A stretch of 64,000 bases of DNA from Nymphaea colorata. Its lineage: Eukaryota; Streptophyta; Magnoliopsida; Nymphaeales; Nymphaeaceae. Both the position numbers and the translations under genes were made by a program. The stretch spans positions 4,037,501 through 4,101,500 of the forward strand of contig NC_045142.1 in the NCBI RefSeq assembly GCF_008831285.2. The letters are read 5' to 3'. This document shows, piece after piece, positions 13,199 to 25,077 of the stretch. The first letter of the stretch is position 1. Every line of letters begins with the position of its first letter. Below the pieces are notes generated by a model. It was not told the DNA's origin. It saw nothing but the letters and a program-made list of their open reading frames with translations, and did no database searches.

Positions 13199-14730
13199 TC
13201 CCTAACACACTGTGGGGGCCTTATGTTGGAAGGCCACCCGTTTGGCTGTCAAACTCCAGAGCTAGAGCTGCTCTGTGGTGTTGGTAAGCCCATATCCACT
13301 TTATGATGAGGGCCACAATGCCTTCGTCTTGTCTTTTATCTCCAGATCCGTATTAGATCTTGGCTTGGGATTCAAGCAAAAATATTTGAATGAAACTTAA
13401 AAGTTTTTTTGAAGAATGATTTTTCAGTTCATGTTCTTGTTCAGCGATTGTTTTCCAGTCAAATGTTCATTAATAAATTTAAATTATCGAAAAGGCCGGT
13501 TCAAATTTTTCATTCATTTTCAAAGATATTTTTGAAAAAAAAAAAGAGAATCAGTGTGAGTTTCAGATTGTTCTAAGATTTGGGGCCAATCCATTTGGCT
13601 CATGTTTCACTTCCTTTATGCACGAATGTATCAGTGGCGGAGCCAGAAAAATTTTATAAAAGAGCACTGATTCAAAGGTTTTCATAATCGAAGGGGCACT
13701 TACATGTATAACAAAGTAAATATCAAACGATTTTAATGTAAAAATGAAATAAATTGAGAAGCTGGTGTGGGCAACTGCCCACACAAGCCTATATGTGGTT
13801 CCGCAATGCATCATATAAGGTAGTAACTATTTTAACATTTTATATGTTTATATCATTACGTACACATTTGGATTAGTTTCAGCCAACAAATGAAATCATT
13901 TCACCTTAATGAAAAGGTACAAGTTATCAAGCGTTATATCATACCAAAAACTTTTCTTATGTATTAAACTAACTTTTCCATGTTTTTTCTCTATATTTGT
14001 CTAGATCTAGTGGCTCTTACCACGTGTATAGGCTGATAAGGATTGATATCTAACAAACATTGCAAATAAATGCATTACATTCTTTTTCTGACTGGTTTAA
14101 GTGGACTAAGATTTGCTGTTCAATGGTTTCATATTATTCTACGTGGTATTTGGGATACTTAATGCATGAACAGAAGATGTTGGGTGTCACAATCTACTTG
14201 TTTTTCTTGCATTGTAAACGAGAAAATCGCGTTTATACAATAAAACTTAGTCACATTGTTGACAACATAAAACCCCATGTCTAGGACCAACCCACGTGTC
14301 CGCGACCGAAAACAACAATCGTCGAACCTATTGGACATATTAAGATTTCTCGCTTTCCGTGATAGTTCGCAATTCAATAAGTGTCAAAATGAACCAGGAT
14401 ACAATTTTGGGGTAGGTTCATGAAACAGAGTATGTTGTCATTATCAACAACTAAGTTTTTGTGACATTTTCTAGATAGTTTCTAACATGGGCTTTGTTTG
14501 TCTGGCTTTTTTATCCGCCATTCAAGGAAACTGTTCCGACACTTTGCTCCTTTTTACTTTTCTGTTTTATCTAGCATCACTAAAAAGGTGTTTGATATAT
14601 CTAGAATCATGAAATTTTATAATCAAAATGTTTATCTTTTTAAGAAATTATAATTATTAAACAAACAAGGTATTTTGTTTTAGGAATTTGAAAACTGAAA
14701 CCTGCAATTGTGATTTCATTTAAGTTTGAA
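13199..14730. repeat. 1.5 kb tandem duplication, copy 2
   Basis: Direct repeat of 11656-13163, separated from it by about 35 bp. The start (ccctaacacactgtgggg) and the end (aagtttgaa) align with copy 1. It carries its own copy of the small hAT-like element and the same truncated TTTGATATAT-type repeat at its right end. Confidence 0.85.
13632..13807. mobile_element. Small hAT-like MITE, second copy in the duplication
   Basis: Starts CAGTGGCGGAGCCAG and ends ggttccgcaat. It contains an intact tgtgggcaactgcccaca palindrome at 13766. The right flank gcatcata is kept, but the left flank has diverged. It was copied together with the surrounding 1.5 kb rather than inserted separately. Confidence 0.55.
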
Positions 14731-17700
14731 CCTCTAACTTCTTTAGATATAAGGAGCTCCTTTGTTAAGGACCTTTTGTCATCTCCTTCACCCGAACACG
14801 AAGGGAGTCGAACATATAACCAGGAAGATTTGATTATCAGCTCAAATAAACTAACTACTCGCATTATTTATATTATGATAAGAAAGAAAAAAGGCGATAT
14901 TCCCTTGGTCCAGGGACAGTAATGAACTTTCACATCTCCCGGGCAAAATGGGAAGATGGGAAGAGGAAGAGGCCGGGCGGTGGGGAGTGGAGCGCGCCGC
15001 TCAAGGCGTGTGGGCTCGACCAGGGTCCGACACGCGGCGCGTTCTAATCATGAGCCCACATGCGCCCACCGGGAAAGGGACAATTTGACGAGCCCACATG
15101 CTTTCGGCTCCGTTTTTGGAGCGACGGGTAATGCCGTTGGTACTTCGTACAACTAAAAACCAAAAAAGAATGAATACTGATAATAATATGATTTGATTAA
15201 AGCGGTACAATCAATGGTGCGAGATTTTTTTTTTTTTTTTTTAAGTCGAGTGACATTAATATAAGCATGATGGCATCTCTAGTTTAGATTTGGAACCAAA
15301 CTCCGTATTTATATTTATTTATGTATTGCTTTCTTGTTCGCTTTAGATCACTTAATAACTCTTTTTAGTGTCTGTGAATTGATTCAGCGCTCGAATCGGT
15401 GAGGTTGTTGAGTCGGCGAATCAGCCGGTTCACTAATTCAAGTGAATTGTTTGTGAATCCGTGCAAATTTTTAAAGACGTTTTAAAGAAAAAAGGAAAAA
15501 AGTGAAATAATTTAAAAATTGACACTTAGCATTTGCTTGTCATCACTTTAATTTGAATCAATCAACTTATGCCAAATTTATTAATATTGGTTTTTTCGAT
15601 ACCTTCTTTAAGGGTTGTTTGGTAATAAGAACAGTAACAAGTTGTTTCATGAAGATTGAAGGGATTTATGCGACATTGCTTTATAGTGTTTCATGGACTC
15701 ATCTTAAACTTTAAAGATTTATTAAATAATTTATTAAATTTTTTATTGTTTATGGATGTGCGAATTTATCAAAATATTCGTTTTTAAAAATATATAAAAT
15801 GCAATTGAAAATATGAAAAGTGTACAAAATATTTAAAATGATAAAAAAAATTGCACCAGACACTCTTAATCTTTCAAATAATGAAATTCTTTTGTCATGG
15901 ATTGGAGAAAGGCCATTTCTAATACGCATCCATTACGTCCAGCATCCGGAACAGATTCGGGTCGGTAATCAGGTAAATCCGAGCCACTCATATCTCTATC
16001 ATTGAGATCCTGCGATATAAGCTGGTGGGTCCCACTGTCGGCTCCATTATTTGTGAATCAAACTTAATAGAATTGACTCGAAAGCTTATTAATTGATACA
16101 AATATATATACATATATATATATGTTATAAAAAAAATGAATAGAAATTTAAAAATTCAAAAAAGGCCTTTTTTGTTTTTGGTTTTTTGGCGTCATGGTTG
16201 GATCCAATCTAGGTTTCGGTCCAAGTGGGTTTGAATGAGAACAAACCGGGGCCTATCACCGGACCCAGTCGGGTGCTAACGTAAAATGGTGCTGCGGAGT
16301 GGGGCACAATGGTCTTTCATCTGAGGACATTAATGACAACGTGCATGGAGACCTCACCTTTTGCAGCGGCGACGTCCATCGTATTTCTATTCCCTGGGAG
16401 CAATATTTTATTATTCCCGTTTTGTCCTTTCTGCGTGGGAAATACATTAAAAATCACGCCAAAAGTAAAAACTGTTAAAAAATAGTTGGAAAAAGAAGGC
16501 GACGTTAAAATGGAGCCGCTTGTCGGACATAAACAATGGGCGAAATTATCCCCCAGAATTCCCTCCCCAGCAACAGAATTCTTGGTCCCCCAGAACGGTA
16601 AAATCGAGGCACGATATTTTCCTTTTCATTTTATTTTTTTTTAAAAAACTTTATTTTGGGCTTTATGGTATGTTTAAAATAAAGGCGTTAAAATCAAAAA
16701 GTTAGTTTTTACAGGTACACCGGCCATGGGAGCATCCTGACCGTTCGTTTTCGTCAGATCTGCGGTTCACAGTGGACCGAATAGAACGCATGGGGACTGG
16801 CAATCCCGGTGGGTCCCACGTACCAAATTTGGGAAGATAGACGTCTCATTCGCGAAAATAAATGAGCTCGACCTCACTTTTCCACTCTTTCCATCGAGAG
16901 TCTGGTCATCCGAACCGAGACGACTCGGTCCGATTCCCTTTTCGTATAGGACCCGGGCGATGGAGCTCATTTCGACTCTGAACTAGTATTGCGTAGGATT
17001 TGGATCCATTCAACACATTAAGTGCCCCAAAGGTCAGCATCCTCCCTTCCCCTTGTATCCCTTTTCCGATCAATGGCGGAGCCAAGATTTTTTTAAAGTC
17101 ACCAACTTAGGTTTTGGCGGGACCTAGGTTCAAACCCATTACTGCCCACACCAGCTAACAAGTAGTTCCGCTACTACAGTCCGGTCCGGTCGGGCAAGGG
17201 CGAAGGGAGGGGGGGGCGCCTGGGCCATGGCCAGGGTGAGCCCAGAAAAAAAAAAATTTACATTGAAAAAATCAAAATTTTTTTGTTTGGCCCGACCGAT
17301 CGCTCCTCAGCCTCCTCTTAGTCCGACCCTGGCCCGGCCCGCAAATCGTCTTGGCCCGACCCTAGAAAAAACCTTGCCCCTGCGGTCGGGACATCTGTAG
17401 AATTAAAAGCAATGTGAACTTAGCTAGCATAAAACAGTTGTAAAACCAAACTCTGTCGATCTTGCAACTAAAAATTCAAAACCTCAGCACCATTTGCATT
17501 CTTAATTGCTCAACTGACAATAAGTTCATCATATATTTGTAGATTAAACTATGTGAGCTACCTCGGATTCGCTTGGTGGGGGTGCCAATGATTTTGTTAA
17601 TAGTTTTATGGGGATTTTGTTTTTGGGATTTATTGAATCTGATTTTGTATGCATTTAGTTCATCCAAATCCAACTTATTCGTCTGCTAGCTGTAAGCATT

Positions 17701-17769
17701 AGGTTTAAGATTCATATCTTCAAGATCGACTCTCCAGGGGCTAGCAAGGGTCATATTCCATCCTCACAT

Positions 17770-17772
<3 letters not shown>

Positions 17773-17824
<52 letters not shown>
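17773..17824. repeat. (TA)n microsatellite
   Basis: About 26 uninterrupted TA dinucleotides. Confidence 0.95.
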
Positions 17825-17827
<3 letters not shown>

Positions 17828-18674
17828 AAATTATTTAACTTATATACAAACTTTTTAAAAAAATTATTTTTCAACTCCTCTAAAATTTTCAAACTAGAAT
17901 TCGACTTCCTACTGAAAATTTTCTAGCTTCGCCCCTACAATCAAGACCGCCTCAACCTCACAAAAGTTGGACATAAAAACAAATAATAACATTGGTCAGA
18001 TTTTTTTTAAAATAAATATTCGGTTGGATTCAGATCCAGATTTAGTTATAAATAAATATTCTATATCTAATATCCACATATTTTGAAATCTGGCTCTTAA
18101 CAAATCATAATGTAAGTTGGACTTGATTGTGTATTTAGAAAAGTGGAATCCGATGTCAATTAAAGTCGGGACCCGATTCGTATTATAGATTTAAAAATCA
18201 TATTCGAATATGGTATAGACTGTTTTTCTTTCATATTTGAATCCCAACGAATGAACATCCGACAAATCAACATACATTCATTTTCAATTTCAATTCAAAT
18301 CCGATCGATCGATTGACATTCAAATTCTTAGCCCAAGTGAAACAAAGTTGGGTGCCAATTTCATAATTAATGATGGACTGCCGGTTCACTTCCCGAGTCG
18401 ATCCATGCCATAGATGAACCGAACCGGTCGAGACGACTCGCCGGAGCAGAACTGTGGAAGCTTAGGTCAGCTGGTGAAACGGCTGGAAAACATTTAAAAC
18501 GGCCGTTGCTTCATTCTGGAAGCTTTCTCCTTCCTGGGGTTGGATGTCATGGTGGTGGTGGCTGGTGGCGCTCCTTTGGCAACTTTTACTTTCCTTGTGG
18601 GAGAAAATTTGTTGCAGAGGATGGATGGAAAGTTAACAAAAAGGCGAGGGGTTAAAAAACGCAAGGGAAATCCT

Positions 18675-18683
18675 TATTTATAG
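18675..18683 (+). promoter_or_regulatory. Possible TATA box of the DUF1635 gene
   Basis: The word tatttatag stands about 300 bp before the start codon at 18988, in a stretch with no upstream frame of interest. A transcript starting about 30 bp downstream would have a leader of some 280 bases. Based on motif and position only. Confidence 0.3.
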
Positions 18684-18987
18684 ACCATCTCTGTAGCAGT
18701 GAAAGTGATAGACTCAGAAGAATGTGGGGGCCTAGAGACAAGGGGCCTAAAAGCAGGGTGGGGGTTTCTAGGGCCGTGCGGACACTGTAGGGGCAGGTTT
18801 CTCCAAGTACAAAAAGCTGAGGGATCTGCAAGCCTTTGGGGGAGGGCCTGGTGTGAATTGGGTTCCTGGGGATTTGTGGGGATAGTGCCTTTATAGAAAG
18901 GTTTCTCAGAGACTCATCATTGTTGGTCTCTGCTCCCATTCTTGTGTTAGTTGGCAGCGTGGGGAGGGGGAGTTGTTGCAGTCGGTC

Positions 18988-19211
18988 ATGGAAGGAATGG
19001 TGGTGCCTGCAGGTCCAGTCTCTCCTTGGTCTTATCAGGAGGTTGGTATAAGTTCTGCTTTAGCATCCATGGCGAAATGTCATTCTGATTCAGGCCCATA
19101 AGCTGGCAGATTTTCATTGTCTTCTCTTTTTCCGTTTACTTTTTAAAGAGAAAAAAGTTAAGCCGCTTTAATAGGTTCTCTCTCTCTCTCTCTAAAGTTA
19201 AACTGCTTTAC

Positions 19212-19244
<33 letters not shown>

Positions 19245-20690
19245 CTCTCACAAATGATCCGTTATACTGATGATGGTTTCATCATCAGTGTAATGAATCA
19301 TTTCTTGGTTATTCTGATGTGTACAGGTTCTTGTTTAAACTTAAATTATCTTCGAGGACATTTATTGGAAACTTTTTTTTTTAAACAGAGAGAAATAATG
19401 CTCTTTTGAGATAGCTGATGGACTACAGGTTTTGAATTCCGGTCGTTCATAGAGTTCGCTCAATTCAGCATTCAATGAAACTGTTCGCCTTTTGCTTTAT
19501 TGTGCAGCTGTGCTGCAGCAGAATTTATGGCGCGCTAAAGATTGCTATTGGCGGTCAATGTCTCTCGTGGGAGTTCAATAGATTAACAGAAGCAATGTCC
19601 TTTTTTCATTTTCAGTTTTCATGCATAATGAATCTTTTAGACGCTTCAGTAAAAAAATTGAGTGTTCTTTCATGGAAACGTAGATTCTCCAGTAAAAGCT
19701 CTGAAGTTTAAATCTTTTCTGAACAAACTCTTTTCCTGGAAGCAGAGCATAGAAGATCTAAAGCAGACCTTGCTATACACAACATTGGAACTAGAGTCGA
19801 CGCGAATGGCTGCCAAGGAAGAGATGAAGAAAAATGAAGAGAGCATGAAGCAGTTGCTTCAGGCTCTCAAGGCGACCTGCCAGGAAAGAGATGAAATCAA
19901 GGGGCAGCTTCAAACGTTGCTTGACAAGTTGGCACAGGCCCCTTCAAATGATGTCTGCCACAGCCTTAAAGTTAACCTTCAACCTGAGACTCCTAGGGGA
20001 GCATCGAGAGGATATTCAGGATTATCTGAATCTGATAGTCTCTCGGAGACATATAAGCATCATTCTTATGTTTCATCTCCTACTGATTCATTTTTTGAAT
20101 CAACCTCCTCTCCAGAATTTCAGAACGTCAATTTTGCTGAGTCTGGTAACATAAGCTTGCTAGACCAACCATTTGTTGAAAGTTATAACCCATCAATTTC
20201 TTCTTGTCTTGTAATTGACATGAAAGATGCACATCATTCTTCAGTGAAGACTGCATCCGAAAATGCTGGAGTTTTTCGGTCAAATGAGCGTCTTATCAAG
20301 GTGAAACCACTTCCAGAGAAAGGTAAACTTCTTCAAGCAGTTCTAGAAGCTGGACCGCTACTTCAGACCCTTCTTATTGCTGGGCCCCTTCCTCGCTGGC
20401 GAAACCCTCCACCGCTCCAGTCGCTTCAAATTCCAACTATTCCTATTCGGGGCATTAGCACTTCGACTCCGATTCAGACACAAGTTAGTGCTCCACTTAT
20501 TCATCGTCAAGGTTCTGCAAAATTGGATTACCACCAAGATTCTCTGAGCATTCCTCCAATGTCTTCTGGCTCTCTTGTGCATTCCTCTGTCATGGTCGCT
20601 CCAACTTTAAAGAGACCTTTTTTATCTTCATCAGTTGGCAACTTTGGAGAACAAGATCCACAGCCTGCAACCAAACTGAGAAAGTTCTAA
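18988..20690 (+). CDS. DUF1635 family protein (two exons)
   Basis: Plant-specific protein of unknown biochemical function, 332 residues. Exon 1 is 18988-19041 (18 codons, ending WSYQE). Exon 2 is 19746-20690, entering in phase 0 after a cag acceptor. The join gives WSYQE-SIEDLKQTLLYTTLELES, which is the conserved DUF1635 N-terminus and fixes the splice sites. Residues 19-80 are rich in Glu, Lys and Leu and look like a coiled coil. Residues 211-240 hold the second family signature, with GKLLQAVLEAGPLLQTLL followed by AGPLPRWRNPPP. The C-terminus is Ser/Pro-rich and ends in a basic TKLRKF. The intron of about 700 bp carries CT-rich tracts at 19177-19245. The frame remains open upstream of exon 2 to 19662, but that part lacks an ATG and lies in the intron. 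The gene is convergent with the receptor kinase. Confidence 0.88.
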
Positions 20691-22563
20691 TGATATGTTA
20701 ACTTGGTTACTTTCTCAGCCTGAGAGATGTTGCAACCTGTGTGGTCCTTAGACCTTCATCTGTTGCAAATTTGTAAATTGGTATCTGTATTTAAATGTAA
20801 AGCGTTTTTGTTCTACTACCTATAAATTAAACGTTGAGTGGCGCGTACAATAGTATAATACGCTCTTTGTCTATCATGCTATGGACTACCTATAGCACCA
20901 CTTGATCTGATATGACAAATCATTTTGTTCTAGAAGGTCACATGTCATTGTATGTCGCCTGTGTTTTTCTGCGGCAGATTTCTGAATTTCTTCTCGGCTC
21001 AGCAGAAAAACTGCATCATTATTTCCTCTTCTTCTTTCAATTCAAAGAGAAAAGTGGCTGACAGTGAGAACCCCACCTCCCTCTCTCTCTCTCTCTCTCT
21101 GGCGCGCGCGCGTGCGCTGTGCGTCTCTTTGTGCTGTGATGATATTGTGACTACCTGGTAGAGCTACTTATTTGGAACCCAGATAGGTATAATTTGTGCT
21201 TTTTGATTGATTATGATGCTTCTCTGACGATTCTTAGGAAACCAGTTTTCATAGTGTAGTGTTAGCTTTACGTTGGCCAGGTAACAGCCAAAATTGTTTG
21301 TTGGTGCCATTCTAAGAGAAAAGGATCAGAAAACTAGCTGCGCACATACTTACTGGTTCAACCAAAACAGACGGAAATTTGTGTGCTGGGTAGCTCTTAG
21401 ATCAAGTGGCGTTTTGTACCGTTCATCGCATTAAATCTTACATCAATATTTTCTCTGAAATTCCCATCTTTGTGGTTGAATATTTAGCTCACTTAGTCAA
21501 CTTGCTCTCTCTCAATTTGTGCACGGAGTATGAACTCTAGTTCTCTACCATTTTCAGGGGGCATTTCTGATCGGTTGGATTGGGTCCTGAGTCAGCTGCA
21601 GCGAAGAAACATGTTTCGGTGGCATGACCTAAGCAATTTGAAATGGTTGAATCTGTTTGGTAATGTCCCTTTCATTATTTGCCGAACAGTGAAATTGGGC
21701 GGTTGTCACCATAACAAAAGCAATGAACAATGTGAGTTACAGTCCAGAAGTAACAAAGTAAAAAACCTTGGAACAAAGTTTATCTGTAAGAGTGATTTAT
21801 GCATAACATGCACTAAAAATTCTCACTATGATGCTATAATGGCATAGGACGCCCAGAATTTTCCCAGACGGTGCAGAAGGTCCTCCTATGCTGATCCAGA
21901 GAGAAATGTGTGAAAATAATATATGAATGATTCCATGGATGAAGTGGTACATGTTTTGGATTGTTATTCTCCTAAATTTACCTATCCGTTTTGACTCTTC
22001 AGTTGGTTCCCAGAACTTGAACAAGTAACCTTTAAATCTTTCGGTAAGCTGATGAGATTTTAGAGGAGTCAAAGAAGAAGAAATTGAAAATGCAATCACG
22101 AATGCCTCGAAACCTCATAAATTTGTCAGCTTTTCTTTGTTGATTGGAAAAAAAAATGGTCATCTTTCCACAGTATAGCAAATTTTAATTTCCTGGCATT
22201 CTGATTGCCAAAAAATTGAGCAATATAAGGAACTTATATGAGAACCAATTGCCAACGGGCATAAAATAGCTATCTTTTGTAGTGGTAGCAAGGAAGAAAT
22301 ATCGACAATTAGGTGTTCCATTCAATTACATAATGTTTTTCTGTGAAATTATATTCAACAATTATCGAGCAGCTAAAATCCACAGAAATAGCGCATCAAA
22401 TAAAGTACAAGGTTGTGGCAAGCATCTATCGGTCATAGAAAAGTAGTTAAATTCTTAAGGACAACACGTGAACCATCAGAAAGGCCATAGATTTGAGAAC
22501 AGGAATCATGATTCTGTACAAAGTTTCTACCATGAAAGAAAAAAAGAACAGGTTTAGACCATC
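20691..22563. other. Convergent intergenic region / 3' UTRs
   Basis: The stretch lies between the stop codons of two convergent genes and presumably holds both 3' UTRs. It contains a CT microsatellite running into a GCGC-rich patch at 21079-21120. A 105-codon frame from the ATG at 21530 shows no family resemblance and no splice partner, so I do not call it a gene. Confidence 0.6.
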
Positions 22564-25077
22564 CTATCTGCCTTTTGGATTCATCAACTGGGAGAACACT
22601 GAACTTGTGTTAGTACCTTCAGAATTACCTTCATCACTTGCTGTCACATTTTTCTCAGGATCAGATGGAGAAACATGCAACAAGTGCTTCGCTGTGGGTT
22701 TGGTTCTGGCATTGAACTCAGTAACATAAACCTTTTGGAAAGATTCCTGCAGCTGAAGAGCGAGTTCCAAGTTCTGTAAGACTTTGCCCATTGCCGGCCT
22801 CTCAACACCATGCTCTGCCAAGCACTTCTCTGCTGTCTCACCAAACTTGCGCAGGGAAGAAGGATCCACTGATCCTTTCAAACGTGGATCTATTATGTGC
22901 TCTAATTGACCTTTCCTTTGCCAATACATTGACCACTCTGCTATATTGACCTGGTCTCGAGGCAATGCCGGATTAATTGCAGGTCGGGCACAAAGCACTT
23001 CCATCAACACAACCCCAAAAGAGTATACGTCTGATTTTTCTGTGAGCCGCTGTCTTCTAAAGTATTCTGGATCAAGATAACCGAAGCTTCCCTTCACTGC
23101 AGTGCTAACATGAGTCTGATCAAGTGTCGGCCCAGCCTTTGACAACCCAAAATCTGCCACCTTGGCAGTGAGATTCTCATCTACCAAAATGTTGGTGGTT
23201 TTTACATCACGATGGATGACAACTTCCATTGCTCCTGTGTGAAGATAGTGCAGGCCTTTTGCAGCTCCAATGCAGATCTCAAGCCTTTGCTTCCAAGAAA
23301 GTGGTGGCAGTTCTGAGCCATACAAATGTTTCCTGAGAGGACCACCAGCCATGAATTCATAAACAAGAATCATTTCTGAGAGCTCCTCACAGTATCCAAT
23401 AAGTGAGACCAGATGACGATGCCGAAGCTTTGAAAGCATCTCAATCTCTGTCCTAAATTCCAAGAAGCCTTGTTGCGATCTGGGGTTTCCACGCTTAACT
23501 GCAACCACAGTTCCATTTGCCAAGACTCCCTTATAGACCTTTCCAAAGCCTCCTATGCCTAAAATCAAGTCCTCATCAAAGTTATTTGTAGCTTCTTTTA
23601 TCTCTGAAAACGTTAAAATCTGGTTCAGACCTACAGATGGTGCTGGTGAAGCATAACTACCGGCTCTGCTCTTCGTTGAAACAATTGAGACCTTAGTTTC
23701 TGAATTTGCTAAATGTGCTGGAAGAGATAACCACGTAGATTCATTACTTTGCTTTGAAGGAGGACGGATGCAGAGGAAATAAACTGCTGCAACAATAAGA
23801 CATAGGAGAGTAGATCCACCTAAAAAAGAAGCAATAATTAGAAGCATCATTTTTTTCTTCTTTCCTACCCTCAAAGAAGCAGCAACTGCACTGAAAGATC
23901 CATCAAGGCTTTTATCAGAATCACTCAGTTTCATGATTTCCAGGCCATTCAGAACTGCATTAGGAAAAACACTTGACATATCTGGCGGTCCAATTTGAAC
24001 CAACAGCTTATCTGAATCTGAAATATTAACAACAAAGTCAACATAGTATGCCGTTGATAATGATCTTGCCTTACTACCTATGCTAAATGAGCGAAGAGCG
24101 GGTCTTTTGCCAATGTAAACATTGAAAACAAGGCTGTTCAATGATTTGCTGATAATATCGCAAAAGTGTAAGCGTACCAAGTAACTGAAACCTTGCTCAA
24201 CACCAAACATCCATGATATGTTGAATCTCCGGACACCAACATTGGAATCTGCCATTTCTTCTGCAGTTGCATAAACCAGACTTGGTGCAGTTGCTTCCAA
24301 AACTTCTGGAGGATATTTGATGGTATCAGGAGAAGTAGAGATATTGTGAGCAGCAGCAGGGTTAAGGAGAAATGGGTGATCAATCTCCCAGGTCCTCCAC
24401 AAGGCATCAGTTTTTGAACTCAAAGAAGGCCCTCCAACATTAATTCTATAAGCCATTTCAAAAGCTATACTGGAAGATATTTTAACAGGAAGACCATCAG
24501 AAACAGCGAGAACCGACGAAGGGAACAATGCATCTGGAGTAGAAATGACTTCAATCCCATTTATAAAAGCTACTGATTCTTCTGAAGGATGTATGGTCAA
24601 CAAGAAATCACCCGTTCCCACTCTGACGGCAAACTCCTTCATCAAAGTAGATCGATTTTGAGCAGACATCTTGAATGAGAAGTCGTGGAGCAATATAAAT
24701 CCACCAGCCAAAACGGAGAAAACAGCAGATTTCAGTTCGTATTTGGTATTTTCAACGGGGAAGAAATGCAATCTTAACAAATGCCATCCTTCCTCTTTGA
24801 TGCTAAAAGTATACACCGTTTTCTTCTTGAAAATCCGAGCTGTATTATAGATACCCAGAGGAAGGCTCGCATTATGAGAGACAACAATATGTGATATTGG
24901 TGACACCGAGACTGATGGCAACTCCAGATCAGGCTTAAAGGTTCTACCGTCTTCAAGTCTAAGGGACTCATTGCCTCCGCAATCTATCAAAAGATTATCA
25001 ACAGGACTAAAGGAAGCAAGAGATGGAACACACAAAGTCCAAAGCAACAAGCGCAAGATCAACCCCAAAGCAGCCAT
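22564..25077 (-). CDS. CrRLK1L receptor-like kinase, THESEUS1-like
   Basis: Intronless 837-residue plasma-membrane receptor kinase of the Catharanthus RLK1-like family, which senses cell-wall state and RALF peptides in other plants. The layout is a signal peptide (about 1-22, ending SLAS), a tandem malectin-like ectodomain (about 25-395, with NVGG, LWRTW and FNISW motifs), a membrane helix (about 410-437) preceded by KKKK, a juxtamembrane segment, and a kinase domain. Visible kinase motifs are GIGGFGKVYKG (507-517), Lys528 in VAVK, HRD with Asp624, DFG with Asp642, and the activation loop STAVKGSFGYLDPEY. All catalytic residues are present, so it should be an active RD kinase. The C-terminus ends VFSQLMNPKGR. 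The chosen ATG (25077) starts directly before the hydrophobic signal. The frame is open 32 codons further upstream to 25173, which would bury that signal. Whether the nearest orthologue is THESEUS1, HERK1 or an unnamed member needs a tree. Confidence 0.95.
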   Translation of the reverse strand: MAALGLILRLLLWTLCVPSLASFSPVDNLLIDCGGNESLRLEDGRTFKPDLELPSVSVSPISHIVVSHNASLPLGIYNTARIFKKKTVYTFSIKEEGWHLLRLHFFPVENTKYELKSAVFSVLAGGFILLHDFSFKMSAQNRSTLMKEFAVRVGTGDFLLTIHPSEESVAFINGIEVISTPDALFPSSVLAVSDGLPVKISSSIAFEMAYRINVGGPSLSSKTDALWRTWEIDHPFLLNPAAAHNISTSPDTIKYPPEVLEATAPSLVYATAEEMADSNVGVRRFNISWMFGVEQGFSYLVRLHFCDIISKSLNSLVFNVYIGKRPALRSFSIGSKARSLSTAYYVDFVVNISDSDKLLVQIGPPDMSSVFPNAVLNGLEIMKLSDSDKSLDGSFSAVAASLRVGKKKKMMLLIIASFLGGSTLLCLIVAAVYFLCIRPPSKQSNESTWLSLPAHLANSETKVSIVSTKSRAGSYASPAPSVGLNQILTFSEIKEATNNFDEDLILGIGGFGKVYKGVLANGTVVAVKRGNPRSQQGFLEFRTEIEMLSKLRHRHLVSLIGYCEELSEMILVYEFMAGGPLRKHLYGSELPPLSWKQRLEICIGAAKGLHYLHTGAMEVVIHRDVKTTNILVDENLTAKVADFGLSKAGPTLDQTHVSTAVKGSFGYLDPEYFRRQRLTEKSDVYSFGVVLMEVLCARPAINPALPRDQVNIAEWSMYWQRKGQLEHIIDPRLKGSVDPSSLRKFGETAEKCLAEHGVERPAMGKVLQNLELALQLQESFQKVYVTEFNARTKPTAKHLLHVSPSDPEKNVTASDEGNSEGTNTSSVFSQLMNPKGR

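Larger units (their letters stand above)
1..18650. other. Gene-empty, AT-rich repeat region
   Basis: No open reading frame here resembles a known protein, and no exon series with matching phases was found. What can be seen is a mosaic of short degenerate interspersed repeats (the clearer ones are listed separately), two long TA microsatellites, a 45 bp duplication and a 1.5 kb tandem duplication. Slightly GC-richer patches at 11130-11260, 14950-15130 and 16200-16980 were read in six frames without a recognisable product. The last few hundred bases probably belong to the promoter of the DUF1635 gene. Confidence 0.7.

Noticed and set aside
19662-19745. N-terminal extension of the DUF1635 exon 2 frame
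   Set aside because: It begins with GTG rather than ATG, lies before a good cag acceptor, and the upstream 18-codon exon supplies the conserved family N-terminus.
21530-21847. 105-codon plus-strand frame between convergent genes
   Set aside because: No similarity to a known family, located where 3' UTRs are expected.
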